A stretch of 64,000 nt of DNA from Streptomyces sclerotialus (GCA_000719105.1 JODX01000020.1:46370-110369); one strand, 5' to 3'; positions 44,569 through 53,975 are shown, numbered from the stretch's first letter. The notes: generated from the sequence alone by a model not told the origin. Translations and numbers: made by a program.

Positions 44569-45162
44569 TCACCAGCCGGCGGACGGGCCCGTCAGCTCCC
44601 TGACCGCCGGACGGGCCGCGTCGAGCACCGTCATGAACCACGACGAGAAGGGGTCCCGCGCATGCCGCTCCGCCAGCTCGGCGGGCGTCACGAAGGCCGT
44701 GGCCCCGACCTCCTCGGCGTCGGGCCGCAGCGGGGACTGCACCAGCCCCACGAAGAGGTGGTTGAACTCCTGCTCCACCAGGCCCGAGGCCGGGTCCGGG
44801 TGGTTGTAGCGGACCGTACCCGCCTCGGCCAGCAGTGACGGGGAGACCCCCAGCTCCTCGAACGTCCGCCGGGCCGCCGCCGTGAAGGGCGCCTCGCCCG
44901 GGTAGGGGTGGCCGCAGCAGGTGTTCGACCAGACGCCGGGGGAGTGGTACTTGCCGAGGGCCCGCTGCTGGAGCAGCAGCCGCCCGCGCTCGTCGAAGAG
45001 GAACACGGAGAACGCCCGGTGCAGCTGCCCGGGAGCCTGGTGGGCGGCGAGCTTCTCCGCGGTGCCGATCGTGGTGCCGTCCTCGTCGACCAGTTCCAGC
45101 AGGATCGCTTCCGTGGTGCCTTGCGGTGCACTGTGCGTCGCGGTGGCAGGTGTGATCGGCAT
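44569..45162 (-). CDS. idi: Isopentenyl-diphosphate delta-isomerase, type I
   Basis: This 197-residue Nudix-fold enzyme interconverts IPP and DMAPP. Active-site segments are visible: FSVFLFDERGRLLLQQRA, WSNTCCGHP with the catalytic Cys, and the Nudix helix AARRTFEELG with metal-binding Glu. The downstream VEQEFNHLFVG is also typical. ATG 45162 follows GAAGGACG. Being about 10 kb from the hopanoid operon, it may support isoprenoid supply, though Streptomyces makes other isoprenoids too. Confidence 0.95.
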   Translation of the reverse strand: MPITPATATHSAPQGTTEAILLELVDEDGTTIGTAEKLAAHQAPGQLHRAFSVFLFDERGRLLLQQRALGKYHSPGVWSNTCCGHPYPGEAPFTAAARRTFEELGVSPSLLAEAGTVRYNHPDPASGLVEQEFNHLFVGLVQSPLRPDAEEVGATAFVTPAELAERHARDPFSSWFMTVLDAARPAVRELTGPSAGW

Positions 45163-45333
45163 AAATCGTCCTTCGCCTCGTTCGTCGAGCCCTAAGTCTG
45201 CCGCACGAAACCGGCACTCCCGGCACTTCGCGGCGCGGCGGGCACGGAGCCGGAGCACGGAGCGTGGGCGGGGTGCCCGGGCGTCAGCGCGAGCCGCTCG
45301 CCGCGCGCGTGCCCCGGCTCGGTGGCACAGCGC

Positions 45334-46284
45334 TCAGTGGCAGAGCTTCGCCTCGTGCTCCGCGTGGCCGCTCGGCTCGAGCTGGAAGGTGCAGTGCTCG
45401 ACGTCGAAGTGGTCGCCGAGGCAGCCCTGGAGTTCGTGCAGCATCTTCTCGTGGCCGATGGCGCTCAGGGTGCCGCCGCCCACGACCACATGGGCGGACA
45501 GCACCGGCATCCCGGACGTGATCGTCCAGGCATGCAGATCGTGCACGTCCTCCACGCCGGGCAGCGCCAGTATGTGGGCGCGCACCTCGGCCATGTCGAC
45601 GCCCCTGGGGGCCGACTCCAGCAGGACGTCGAGGGTCTCGCGCAGCAGCTTCACCGTACGCGGGACGATCATCAGGCCGATGACCAGCGAGGCGATCGGG
45701 TCGGCGGCCTGCCAGCCCGTCGTGAGGACGACCACCGCGGAGACCAGCACCGCCACGGAGCCCAGCGCGTCCGCCGCCACCTCCAGGAACGCGCCCCGCA
45801 CGTTCAGGCTCTCCTGCTGGCCCCGCATCAGCAGCGTGAGCGAGATCATGTTCGCCACCAGGCCGATCAGCGCGAACACGATCGTGAGGCCGCCCTCCGT
45901 CGCGGCCGGGGTGAGGAAGCGCTGGACCGCCTCGTACAGCACATAGCCGCCGACGCCGAGCAGCAGGAGACAGTTGGCCAGCGCGGCGAGGATCTCGGCG
46001 CGGGCGTACCCGAAGGTGCGCCGCTCGCTCGCCGGGCGGCCCGCGAAGTGGATGGCGAGCAGCGCCATCCCGAGCCCCAGCGCGTCCGTCGCCATGTGGG
46101 CCGCGTCCGCGATGAGCGCGAGCGAATCCGCCAGCACCCCGCCGACGATCTCGACCACCATGACGGTGAGTGTGATCGACAGCGCCACCCGCAGCCTGCC
46201 GCGGTACGCCGCCGTCGCCGTACCGCCCGCGGGTGCGCCGTGCGTGTGCCCGTGCGCATGCCCGTGATCGTGACCGGCCCCCAT
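45334..46284 (-). CDS. Cation diffusion facilitator (CDF) zinc exporter
   Basis: This 316-residue protein has six membrane helices and metal sites typical of CDF pumps: SLALIADAAHMATDALGLGM (HxxxD in helix 2) and GSVAVLVSAVVV with DALGS in helix 5. The N-terminus is His-rich (GAGHDHGHAHGHTHG) and the C-terminal cytoplasmic domain holds VHDLHAWTI. It most likely exports zinc (ZitB-like). The 149-bp upstream spacer is shared with the galE gene end, so its promoter lies there; no Zur-type box was convincing. Confidence 0.93.
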   Translation of the reverse strand: MGAGHDHGHAHGHTHGAPAGGTATAAYRGRLRVALSITLTVMVVEIVGGVLADSLALIADAAHMATDALGLGMALLAIHFAGRPASERRTFGYARAEILAALANCLLLLGVGGYVLYEAVQRFLTPAATEGGLTIVFALIGLVANMISLTLLMRGQQESLNVRGAFLEVAADALGSVAVLVSAVVVLTTGWQAADPIASLVIGLMIVPRTVKLLRETLDVLLESAPRGVDMAEVRAHILALPGVEDVHDLHAWTITSGMPVLSAHVVVGGGTLSAIGHEKMLHELQGCLGDHFDVEHCTFQLEPSGHAEHEAKLCH

Positions 46285-46432
46285 CGATCCCGCCTTCCCG
46301 AGTCCGTCTGCGGAGCACCCAGTGAACTACGGGTGGGGGGTATCGGGCAACGCGGCACTGAACACCGTTGTCATGTGCCTTGACCTGCGGAAACGGCAGA
46401 TCGTCGCATCGCAGGTCAGAAGTGGTGGCGGG

Positions 46433-47404
46433 TCATCCGCCGTGGTGCAGCCGCCACCCCGCCCAGGCCGACTCGACCATTTCCCGCACCCCGCGCCGTG
46501 CCGCCCAGTCCAGCTCGCGGGCGGCCAGGCCGGCCGCGGCGACCGCACGCGGCGCGTCCCCGGGGCGGCGCGGCTCGACGAGCGGGGGGCGCCGGTCGCC
46601 GGTCACCTCACCGATCAGCTCGATCAGTTCGCGAACGGAAACGCCCTCGCCGCGGCCGATGTTCACCGTCAGATCGCCGGTGGCCTCCGGCGCGGCCAGC
46701 CGCCGGGCCGCCGCGAGGTGCGCGTCGGCGAGATCGGCGACGTGGATGTAGTCGCGGACGCAGGTGCCGTCCGGGGTCGGGTAGTCGTCGCCGAAGACGC
46801 GCGGGGCCTCGTCGCGGGTGAGCCGGTCGAAGACCATCGGGATGACGTTGAAGACACCGGTGTCGGCGAGCTCCGGCGCGGCGGCGCCCGCCACGTTGAA
46901 GTAGCGCAGGCACACGGTCGCGATGCCGTGCGCCCGCCCCGCCGCCCGCACCAGCCACTCCCCGGCGAGCTTCGTCTCGCCGTACGGGCTCAGCGGCGCG
47001 CACGGGGTGTCCTCGGTGATGAGGTCCGCGTCCGGATTGCCGTAGACCGCCGCCGACGAGGAGAACAGGAACCGCCGCACACCCGCCTCCGCCACGGCCT
47101 CCAGCAGGGTGGCGAGGCCGCCCACGTTCTCCTGGTAGTAGCGCGTGGGCTCCGCCACGGACTCGCCGACCTGCTTGCGGGCCGCGAGATGCACCACACC
47201 CGTCACCGCATGCTCGCCGAGCACCCGCTTCAGCAGCCCGCCGTCCAGCGCCGACCCCTCGATCAGCGGGATGCCTTCGGGCAGCCGGGCCGGGACGCCG
47301 GCCGACAGATCGTCGAGGGCGACCACGCGCTCCCCGGCGTCCGCCATGGCCCGCGCCACATGCGCCCCGATGTATCCGGCTCCACCTGTGATCAGCCACG
47401 TCAT
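46433..47404 (-). CDS. galE: UDP-glucose 4-epimerase
   Basis: This 323-residue extended SDR has TWLITGGAGYIGAHVAR, FSSSAAVYG and SPYGETKLAGEWL with the YxxxK pair, FNVAGA, and CVRDYIHVADLADAH. It interconverts UDP-glucose and UDP-galactose. ATG 47404 is preferred over GTG 47410 because it fits the GGGTGG site better. It is divergent from an envelope-polymer operon (47701-54735), so it may supply galactose to that polymer, though this is inferred from position. Confidence 0.92.
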   Translation of the reverse strand: MTWLITGGAGYIGAHVARAMADAGERVVALDDLSAGVPARLPEGIPLIEGSALDGGLLKRVLGEHAVTGVVHLAARKQVGESVAEPTRYYQENVGGLATLLEAVAEAGVRRFLFSSSAAVYGNPDADLITEDTPCAPLSPYGETKLAGEWLVRAAGRAHGIATVCLRYFNVAGAAAPELADTGVFNVIPMVFDRLTRDEAPRVFGDDYPTPDGTCVRDYIHVADLADAHLAAARRLAAPEATGDLTVNIGRGEGVSVRELIELIGEVTGDRRPPLVEPRRPGDAPRAVAAAGLAARELDWAARRGVREMVESAWAGWRLHHGG

Positions 47405-47700
47405 GGCCACCCACCCTATGTCGTCTGCGGAGCGGGGCCCGCCGTACCGGGCGCCGTACGCGATGCCGTGAATGCGCTGATCTGCGACGGGCGGTTTGTG
47501 GCACGGCCCCGGAATCCCCGATGATGATCGCGGCCGAGGTGGAGCAGAGCAGGTTGAGCAGGCCCTGAACAGGCGGTGAACGCTCGCTTCTCATCATCCG
47601 ATAGCCTCTGCCGACACGCCGCCCGGCCCGAGGGCCAGGGGCGCCCCCACCACGCACATGTCCGGCGCGGCCGCGCCGGCACCCAGGGAGTGAGTTCGTC
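47405..47700. promoter_or_regulatory. Divergent promoter region, galE / polymer operon
   Basis: This 296-bp region separates divergent transcription units. On the plus strand TGAACG and TAGCCT, 19 bp apart near 47577-47608, are a weak promoter candidate. No other gene is supported here. Confidence 0.4.
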
Positions 47701-49503
47701 CTGTCGACCGCCATCCTCACCGGTCAGCCGGTTCCCGGAGCGTCCCTGGAGGGCGAGCTGCGGGCACTCGGCTTCGATGTGCGGGTCGCCACCGACGCCG
47801 GCCACGCCGAGACGCTGCTCGCCCAGGTCCCCCGGGACCAGCGGGTCGCGCTCGTGGACGCCCGGTTCGTGGGCCACCTCCACGCGCTGCGCCTCGGTCT
47901 CACGGACCCCCGCTTCCCGGCCGCCGCGCTGCCCGGCGCCGTGACCGTCCAGCCCGCCGCCCGGCAGGAACTGGCCCGCGCCCTGGCCCGGACGAGCACC
48001 GGCGCGTCCGCGTCCGGCGGGTCCGCCGTCGCCGTGGACAGCCTCGCCGACCGCGTCACCGCGGCCCTCGACGCCGACGGCGTGGCCGTGCACCGCCCCG
48101 AGCTCGGCTCCCTCGTCGCCACCGTCCCCGCCGACCCGCAGGCCCGCAACGAGGCCCGGCAGGCCGTGGCCGCCGTCGACGACGAGGCCGTACGGCTGCG
48201 TACGGCGGTGAAGTCCCGCGACGGCTTCTTCACCACGCACTTCATCAGCCCGTACTCGCGCTACATCGCCCGCTGGTGCGCGCGCCGCGGCCTCACCCCG
48301 AACCAGGTCACCACCGCGTCGCTGCTCACCGCGCTGATCGCGGCGGGCTGCGCGGCCACCGGCACCCGCGGCGGCTTCGTCGCGGCCGGTGTGCTGCTGC
48401 TCGCCTCGTTCGTGCTCGACTGCACGGACGGCCAGCTCGCCCGCTACTCCCTGCAGTACTCGACGCTCGGCGCCTGGCTCGACGCCACCTTCGACCGGGC
48501 CAAGGAGTACGCCTACTACGCGGGCCTCGCGCTCGGCGCGGCCCGCGGCGGCGACGACGTGTGGGCGCTCGCGCTCGGCGCGATGATCCTGCAGACCTGC
48601 CGGCACGTCGTGGACTTCAGCTTCAACGAGGCCAACCACGACGCCACCGCCAACACCAGCCCCACCGCCGCCCTCTCCGACAAGCTCGACAGCGTCGGCT
48701 GGACGGTCTGGCTGCGCCGCATGATCGTGCTGCCGATCGGCGAGCGCTGGGCGCTGATCGCGGTCTTCACGGCGCTCACCACACCGCGCATCACCTTCTA
48801 CGTACTCCTCGTCGGCTGCGCCTTCGCCGCCTGCTACACGACCGCCGGGCGCGTCCTCAGGTCGCTGACCCGCAAGGCACGGCGGACCGCGCGGGCGGCA
48901 CAGGCCCTCGCCGACCTGGCCGATTCCGGCTGGCTGGCCGGCGCCGCGATCCGCAAGCGGCGCGGCGGCGGCTACGGGGCGCCCCTGCTCGCGGTCTTCG
49001 CCGCCGCCCTGCTCGTGACCAGCGCCGCCACCTTCCGTGACGACCCGTGGGGCGTCTTCGCCAGTGCCTGCACCTACACCGTCCTGTCCGGCGTCGCCGT
49101 CTCCGGACCGCTCACCGGCCCCCTGGACTGGCTGGTCCCGCCGGTCCTCCGGGCCGCCGAGTACGGCACGGTCCTGCTGCTCGCGGCCCAGGCGGACGTG
49201 AACGGAGCCTTGCCCGCGGCTTTCGGGCTGGTGGCGGCCGTCGCCTACCATCACTACGACACGGTGTACCGCATCCGCGGTGGCACCGGTGCGCCCCCGC
49301 GGTGGCTGGTGCGGGCGATCGGCGGGCACGAAGGCAGGACGCTGGTGGTCACTGCGCTGGCCGCGCTGCTCACCGCCGCAGATTTCACGCTCGCGCTCAC
49401 GGTCTGCGCCGTGTTCGTGGCGCTCGTGGTGCTCGCCGAGAGCATCCGTTTCTGGGTCTCCGCCGGAGCACCCGCCGTACACGATGAAGGAGAACCCGCA
49501 TGA
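47701..49503 (+). CDS. DUF5941 / CDP-alcohol phosphatidyltransferase protein
   Basis: About 600 residues. The N-terminal 160 residues resemble a NTase-like or DUF5941 region (STAILTGQPVPGASLEGELR). A CDP-alcohol phosphotransferase domain follows: LDCTDGQLARYSLQYSTL, then GAWLDATFD, which fits the motif DxxDGxxARx8GxxxDxxxD completely. Several membrane helices continue to the C-terminus. It joins a CDP-linked alcohol to a phosphoryl acceptor or lipid. No ATG, GTG or TTG begins the conserved N-terminus; CTG 47701 (GGGAG ten bases upstream) is my choice, GTG 47779 the conservative one. Its stop overlaps the next ATG (ATGA). It is the first gene of the seven-gene operon. Confidence 0.82.
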   Translation: MSTAILTGQPVPGASLEGELRALGFDVRVATDAGHAETLLAQVPRDQRVALVDARFVGHLHALRLGLTDPRFPAAALPGAVTVQPAARQELARALARTSTGASASGGSAVAVDSLADRVTAALDADGVAVHRPELGSLVATVPADPQARNEARQAVAAVDDEAVRLRTAVKSRDGFFTTHFISPYSRYIARWCARRGLTPNQVTTASLLTALIAAGCAATGTRGGFVAAGVLLLASFVLDCTDGQLARYSLQYSTLGAWLDATFDRAKEYAYYAGLALGAARGGDDVWALALGAMILQTCRHVVDFSFNEANHDATANTSPTAALSDKLDSVGWTVWLRRMIVLPIGERWALIAVFTALTTPRITFYVLLVGCAFAACYTTAGRVLRSLTRKARRTARAAQALADLADSGWLAGAAIRKRRGGGYGAPLLAVFAAALLVTSAATFRDDPWGVFASACTYTVLSGVAVSGPLTGPLDWLVPPVLRAAEYGTVLLLAAQADVNGALPAAFGLVAAVAYHHYDTVYRIRGGTGAPPRWLVRAIGGHEGRTLVVTALAALLTAADFTLALTVCAVFVALVVLAESIRFWVSAGAPAVHDEGEPA

Positions 49504-50252
49504 TCGGCCTCGTCCTGGCCGCCGGCGCCGGCCGGCGTCTGCGCCCCTACACCGAAACGCTGCCCAAGGCGCTGGTGCCCGTGGTGGGCGAGGGAACCGA
49601 GAACGAGCTCTCCGTCCTCGACCTCACCCTGAAGAACTTCGCCGAGATCGGTCTCACCGAGGTCGCGATCATCGTCGGGTACCGCAAGGAGGCGGTGTAC
49701 GAGCGCCGCGAGGCCCTGGAGCAGAAGTACGGCGTCAAGATCACCCTTATCGACAACGACAAGGCCGAGGAGTGGAACAACGCCTACTCCCTGTGGTGCG
49801 GCCGTGACGCCATCAAGCACTCGGTGATCCTCGCCAACGGCGACACCGTGCACCCGGTCTCCGTCGAGAAGACGCTGCTCGCCGCCCGCGGCGACGGCAA
49901 GAAGATCATCCTCGCGATCGACACGGTGAAGTCGCTCGCCGACGAGGAGATGAAGGTCGTCGTCGACGCCGAGAAGGGCATGACGAAGATCACCAAGCTG
50001 ATGGACCCGGCGGAGGCCTCCGGCGAGTACATCGGCGTCACCCTGATCGAGGGCGAGGCCGCCGACGAGCTGGCCGACGCCCTGAAGACCGTCTTCGAGA
50101 CGGACCCCCAGCAGTTCTACGAGCACGGCTACCAGGAGCTCGTGAACCGCGGCTTCCAGATCGACGTCGCGCCCATCGGCGACGTCAAGTGGGTCGAGAT
50201 CGACAACCACGACGACCTCGCCAAGGGCCGGGAGATCGCGTGCCAGTACTGA
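49500..50252 (+). CDS. Sugar/phosphocholine-type nucleotidyltransferase
   Basis: This 250-residue protein has the GT-A nucleotidyltransferase signature LAAGAGRRLRPYTETLPKAL, then VGYRKEAVYERR, SVILANGDTVHPVSVEK and late WVEIDNHDDLAKG. Relatives make CDP-choline, CDP-inositol or similar activated alcohols. Position between CDP-alcohol phosphotransferase and alcohol-phosphate dehydrogenase genes suggests it produces the CDP-alcohol used by them. ATG 49500 overlaps the upstream stop; it overlaps the next gene by 13 bases. Confidence 0.9.
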   Translation: MIGLVLAAGAGRRLRPYTETLPKALVPVVGEGTENELSVLDLTLKNFAEIGLTEVAIIVGYRKEAVYERREALEQKYGVKITLIDNDKAEEWNNAYSLWCGRDAIKHSVILANGDTVHPVSVEKTLLAARGDGKKIILAIDTVKSLADEEMKVVVDAEKGMTKITKLMDPAEASGEYIGVTLIEGEAADELADALKTVFETDPQQFYEHGYQELVNRGFQIDVAPIGDVKWVEIDNHDDLAKGREIACQY

Positions 50253-51301
50253 CGAGGCTCATCCCCTCGCCGATCGTCGTGGACATCCGCCCGGGTGCCC
50301 TCGACGATCTGGCGACGGTCCTCGCGGACCAGCGGATCTCGTCGTCCGGCAAGCTGGCCGTCGCCATCAGCGGCGGCTCCGGCGCCAAGCTCCGGGAGCG
50401 GATCTGCCCGGCGCTGCCGGACGCCGACTGGTTCGAGGTCGGCGGCGGCACGCTGGACGACGCGGTCAAGCTGGCCGACGCGATGAAGCGCGGGCGCTAC
50501 GACGCGGTCGTGGGCCTCGGCGGCGGCAAGATCATCGACTGTGCGAAGTTCGCCGCCGCCCGCGTAGGGCTCCCCCTGGTCGCGGTCGCCACGAACCTCT
50601 CGCACGACGGTCTGTGCTCGCCCGTCGCGACCCTCGACAACGACGCGGGCCGCGGCTCCTACGGCGTGCCCAACCCGATCGCGGTCGTCATCGACCTCGA
50701 CGTCATCCGCGAGGCCCCGGTCCGCTTCGTGCGCTCCGGTATCGGCGACGCCCTGTCCAACATCTCCGCGGTCGCGGACTGGGAGCTCGCCGCCCGCGAG
50801 AAGGGCGAGGACATCGACGGTCTGGCGGCCGCCATGGCCCGGCAGGCCGGCGAGGCCGTGCTGCGCCACCCCGGCGGCGTCGGCGACGACGGCTTCCTCC
50901 AGGTGCTCGCCGAGGGCCTGGTCCTCACCGGCATCTCGATGTCGGTGGCGGGCGACTCCCGCCCCGCCTCCGGCGCCTGCCACGAGATCAACCACGCCTT
51001 CGACCTGCTCTTCCCCAAGCGCGCCGCGAGCCACGGCGAGCAGTGCGGCCTGGGTGCGGCCTTCGCGATGCACCTGCGCGGGGCGCACGAGGAGTCGGCG
51101 TACATGGCCGAGGTGCTGCACCGGCACGGGCTGCCCGTACTGCCGGAGGAGATCGGCTTCACCGTGGACGAGTTCGTCCAGGTCGTCGAGTTCGCCCCGC
51201 AGACCCGGCCCGGCCGCTACACCATCCTCGAACACCTCGACCTCAACACCGACCAGATCAGGGACGCCTACGCCGACTATGCAAAAGCCATCGGTAGCTG
51301 A
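50240..51301 (+). CDS. sn-Glycerol-1-phosphate dehydrogenase-like (iron-type alcohol dehydrogenase family)
   Basis: This 353-residue protein belongs to the AraM/EgsA branch of the iron-containing dehydrogenases: dinucleotide site VGLGGGKIIDCAKFAA, metal-binding NLSHDGLCSPVA, GACHEINHAFD and ASHGEQCGLGAAF. Relatives reduce dihydroxyacetone phosphate to sn-glycerol-1-phosphate or act in CDP-polyol formation. GTG 50240 with GGGAG upstream overlaps the previous gene by 13 bases. With the nucleotidyltransferase it would give a CDP-glycerol-type donor. Confidence 0.88.
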   Translation: MPVLTRLIPSPIVVDIRPGALDDLATVLADQRISSSGKLAVAISGGSGAKLRERICPALPDADWFEVGGGTLDDAVKLADAMKRGRYDAVVGLGGGKIIDCAKFAAARVGLPLVAVATNLSHDGLCSPVATLDNDAGRGSYGVPNPIAVVIDLDVIREAPVRFVRSGIGDALSNISAVADWELAAREKGEDIDGLAAAMARQAGEAVLRHPGGVGDDGFLQVLAEGLVLTGISMSVAGDSRPASGACHEINHAFDLLFPKRAASHGEQCGLGAAFAMHLRGAHEESAYMAEVLHRHGLPVLPEEIGFTVDEFVQVVEFAPQTRPGRYTILEHLDLNTDQIRDAYADYAKAIGS

Positions 51302-52058
51302 GCTCCGCCCGGTCGTCCACCCCGCCGGGGTGAAGGACCGGCGGAGCGGCGAGCACTGGGCCGGCCGGCTCTACATGCGCGAGATCTCGCTGCGGATAGA
51401 CCGGCACCTGGTGAACACACGGGTCACGCCCAACCAGCTGACCTACCTGATGACCGTCTTCGGCGTGCTCGCCGCCCCGGCCCTGCTGGTGCCGGGGATC
51501 TGGGGCGCCGTCCTCGGCGTGCTCGCGGTGCAGCTCTACCTGCTCCTCGACTGCGTCGACGGCGAGATCGCCCGCTGGAAGAAGCAGTACTCGCTGTCCG
51601 GTGTCTATCTGGACCGGGTGGGCGCGTACCTGTGCGACGCCGCCGTGCTGGTGGGCTTCGGACTGCGCGCCGCCGACCTGTGGGGCACCGGGCGGACCGA
51701 CTGGCTGTGGGCCTTCCTCGGCACCCTCGCCGCCGTCGGCGCCGTGCTGATCAAGGCCGAGACCGACCTCGTCGGCGTCGCCCGGCACCAGGCCGGGAAG
51801 CCGCCGGTGCAGGAGTCGGCGTCCGCGCCGCGCTCGTCCGGTCTGGCGCTGGCCCGCCGGGCGGCCTCGGCGCTGCAGTTCCACCGTCTGGTCCTCGGGA
51901 TCGAGGCGTCCCTGCTGATCCTGGTCCTCGCGATCGTGGACGCGGTCCGGGACGACCTGTTCTTCTCCCGGCTCGGGGTCGCCGTACTGGCCGGCATCGC
52001 GCTGCTCCAGACGCTGCTGCACCTCGTGTCCATCCTCGCCTCGAGCAGGCTGAAGTGA
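51279..52058 (+). CDS. CDP-alcohol phosphatidyltransferase family protein
   Basis: This 259-residue membrane protein has NTRVTPNQLTYLMTVFGVLA and the CDP-alcohol motif LDCVDGEIARWKKQYSLS, then GVYLDRVGAY. The last Asp of DxxDGxxARx8GxxxDxxxD is replaced by Ala (LDRVGA). That Asp is usually the catalytic base, so the enzyme may be altered or use another residue. Five to six helices follow. It overlaps the dehydrogenase gene by 23 bases and the glycosyltransferase gene by four. Confidence 0.88.
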   Translation: MQKPSVAELRPVVHPAGVKDRRSGEHWAGRLYMREISLRIDRHLVNTRVTPNQLTYLMTVFGVLAAPALLVPGIWGAVLGVLAVQLYLLLDCVDGEIARWKKQYSLSGVYLDRVGAYLCDAAVLVGFGLRAADLWGTGRTDWLWAFLGTLAAVGAVLIKAETDLVGVARHQAGKPPVQESASAPRSSGLALARRAASALQFHRLVLGIEASLLILVLAIVDAVRDDLFFSRLGVAVLAGIALLQTLLHLVSILASSRLK

Positions 52059-52948
52059 GTACCGCGAAGAAGCCGCTGAAGGTCGGCGCGGTCATCATCA
52101 CCATGGGCAACCGCCCCGATGAGCTGCGCGCCCTCCTCGACTCGGTCGCCAAGCAGGAGGGCGACCGGGTCCAGGTGGTCGTCGTCGGCAACGGCTCCCC
52201 GGTGCCGGAGGTCCCCGAGGGCGTCCGCACCGTCGAGCTGCCCGAGAACCTCGGTATCCCCGGCGGCCGCAACGTCGGTATCGAGGCGTTCGGCCCCGGC
52301 GGCTCGGACGTCGACATCCTGCTCTTCCTCGACGACGACGGCCTGCTCGCCCGCAACGACACCGCCGAGCTGTGCCGCGAGGCGTTCGCCGCCGACCCCG
52401 AGCTCGGCATCATCAGCTTCCGCATCGCCGACCCGGACACCGGTGTCACCCAGCGCCGCCACGTGCCCCGGCTGCGGGCCTCGGACCCGATGCGCTCCTC
52501 GCGCGTGACCACCTTCCTCGGTGGCGCGAACGCGGTGCGTACGAAGGTCTTCGCGGACGTCGGCGGACTTCCTGATGAATTCTTCTACGCCCACGAGGAA
52601 ACCGACCTCGCATGGCGGGCCCTCGACGCGGGCTGGATGATCGACTACCGGTCCGACATGGTGCTGAACCACCCGACGACCGCACCCTCGCGGCACGCGG
52701 TCTACCACCGCATGGTCGCCCGCAACCGCGTGTGGCTCGCCCGCCGCAACCTCCCCGCCCTCCTGGTACCCGTCTACCTGGGCGTCTGGCTGCTTCTCAC
52801 CCTGCTGCGCAAGCCGTCCGGACCCGCCCTCAAGGCCTGGTTCGGCGGGTTCAAGGAGGGCTGGACCAGCCCGTGCGGCCCCCGCCGGCCCATGCGGTGG
52901 CGTACGGTGTGGCGGCTGACACGACTGGGCCGACCTCCCGTCATCTGA
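52055..52948 (+). CDS. Glycosyltransferase family 2
   Basis: This 297-residue enzyme starts VGAVIITMGNRPDELRALLD and has ENLGIPGGRNVGIEAFG, the metal-binding LLFLDDDGLL, a long acceptor region FFYAHEETDLAWRALDAGWM, and a C-terminal hydrophobic part (LLVPVYLGVWLLLTLL) that may bind the membrane. It adds a sugar to a polymer or lipid carrier. GTG 52055 overlaps the preceding stop (GTGA). An exporter pair follows after 97 bp. Confidence 0.92.
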   Translation: MSTAKKPLKVGAVIITMGNRPDELRALLDSVAKQEGDRVQVVVVGNGSPVPEVPEGVRTVELPENLGIPGGRNVGIEAFGPGGSDVDILLFLDDDGLLARNDTAELCREAFAADPELGIISFRIADPDTGVTQRRHVPRLRASDPMRSSRVTTFLGGANAVRTKVFADVGGLPDEFFYAHEETDLAWRALDAGWMIDYRSDMVLNHPTTAPSRHAVYHRMVARNRVWLARRNLPALLVPVYLGVWLLLTLLRKPSGPALKAWFGGFKEGWTSPCGPRRPMRWRTVWRLTRLGRPPVI

Positions 52949-53045
52949 CAAGCTCGGTATCTGAGAGCATTCGGCCGTACCCCGGTCCCAGGTTCCCGCC
53001 TCGGTCCGACCTGGCTGCGCACATTGAGGACGAAAGCTTCCACTC

Positions 53046-53975
53046 GTGAGTGAGACAACGCATGACGGCGGTGTCGCGGTGAGCGCCCGACCGTCACCCG
53101 ACGACGGGATGACCGCGGCCGAGCTGGCCGCCAAGTACGGGCTCTCGGTCAGCGGTGCCCGGCCCGGGCTCGGTGAGTACGTCCGCCAGCTGTGGGGGCG
53201 GCGCCACTTCATCGTCGCCTTCTCCCAGGCCAAGCTGACCGCCCAGTACAGCCAGGCCAAGCTCGGCCAGCTCTGGCAGGTGGTGACCCCGCTGCTGAAC
53301 GCGGTGGTGTACTTCCTGATCTTCGGCCTGATCCTCGAAGCCGACCGGGGCTTCTCCCGTGAGGTGTACGTGCCCTTCCTGGTCACCGGCGTCTTCGTGT
53401 TCACCTTCACGCAGAACTCGGTGATGGCGGGTGTGCGCGCGATCTCCGGCAACCTCGGCCTGGTGCGCGCGCTGCACTTCCCGCGCGCCTCGCTGCCCGT
53501 CTCGTTCTCGCTGCAGCAGCTCCAGCAGCTGCTGTTCTCGATGGTCGTGCTGTTCGTCGTGGCGATCGCGTTCGGCAGCTACCCGAGCCTGTCGTGGGTG
53601 CTGATCGTGCCCGTACTGGTGCTGCAGTTCTTCTTCAACACGGGCCTGGCGATGATCTTCGCCCGCATGGGCTCCAAGACGCCCGACCTCGCGCAGCTCA
53701 TGCCGTTCGTGCTGCGTACGTGGATGTACGCGTCCGGCGTGATGTTCTCCCTCCCGGTCATGCTGGCCGACCACCCGGGCTGGATCGCCGACGTCCTGCA
53801 GTGGAACCCGGCCGCCATCTACATGGACCTGATGCGCTTCGCGCTGATCGACGGGTACGGGAACGAGTACCTGCCCCCGCACGTGTGGGCGGTGGCCGGC
53901 GGCTGGGCGGCCCTGATCGCCGTCGGCGGCTTCGTGTACTTCTGGAAGGCGGAAGAGAGGTACGGCCGTGGCTGA
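53046..53975 (+). CDS. ABC-2 type polysaccharide/teichoic-acid exporter permease (TagG-like)
   Basis: This 309-residue protein has six membrane segments and the ABC-2 pattern: RQLWGRRHFIVAFSQAKLTA, QYSQAKLGQLWQVVTPLLNA, MAGVRAISGNLGLVRALHFPR, and LMRFALIDG near the end. It resembles TagG, which exports teichoic acids or O-antigen. The gene after it encodes the matching ATPase (stop and start overlap). GTG 53046 is used; nothing recognisable fills the 97-bp gap before it. Confidence 0.92.
   Translation: MSETTHDGGVAVSARPSPDDGMTAAELAAKYGLSVSGARPGLGEYVRQLWGRRHFIVAFSQAKLTAQYSQAKLGQLWQVVTPLLNAVVYFLIFGLILEADRGFSREVYVPFLVTGVFVFTFTQNSVMAGVRAISGNLGLVRALHFPRASLPVSFSLQQLQQLLFSMVVLFVVAIAFGSYPSLSWVLIVPVLVLQFFFNTGLAMIFARMGSKTPDLAQLMPFVLRTWMYASGVMFSLPVMLADHPGWIADVLQWNPAAIYMDLMRFALIDGYGNEYLPPHVWAVAGGWAALIAVGGFVYFWKAEERYGRG

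Noticed and set aside
46285-46432. Zur box upstream of the CDF exporter
   Set aside because: TGAACACCGTTGTCA has poor symmetry and does not match the Zur consensus well enough.
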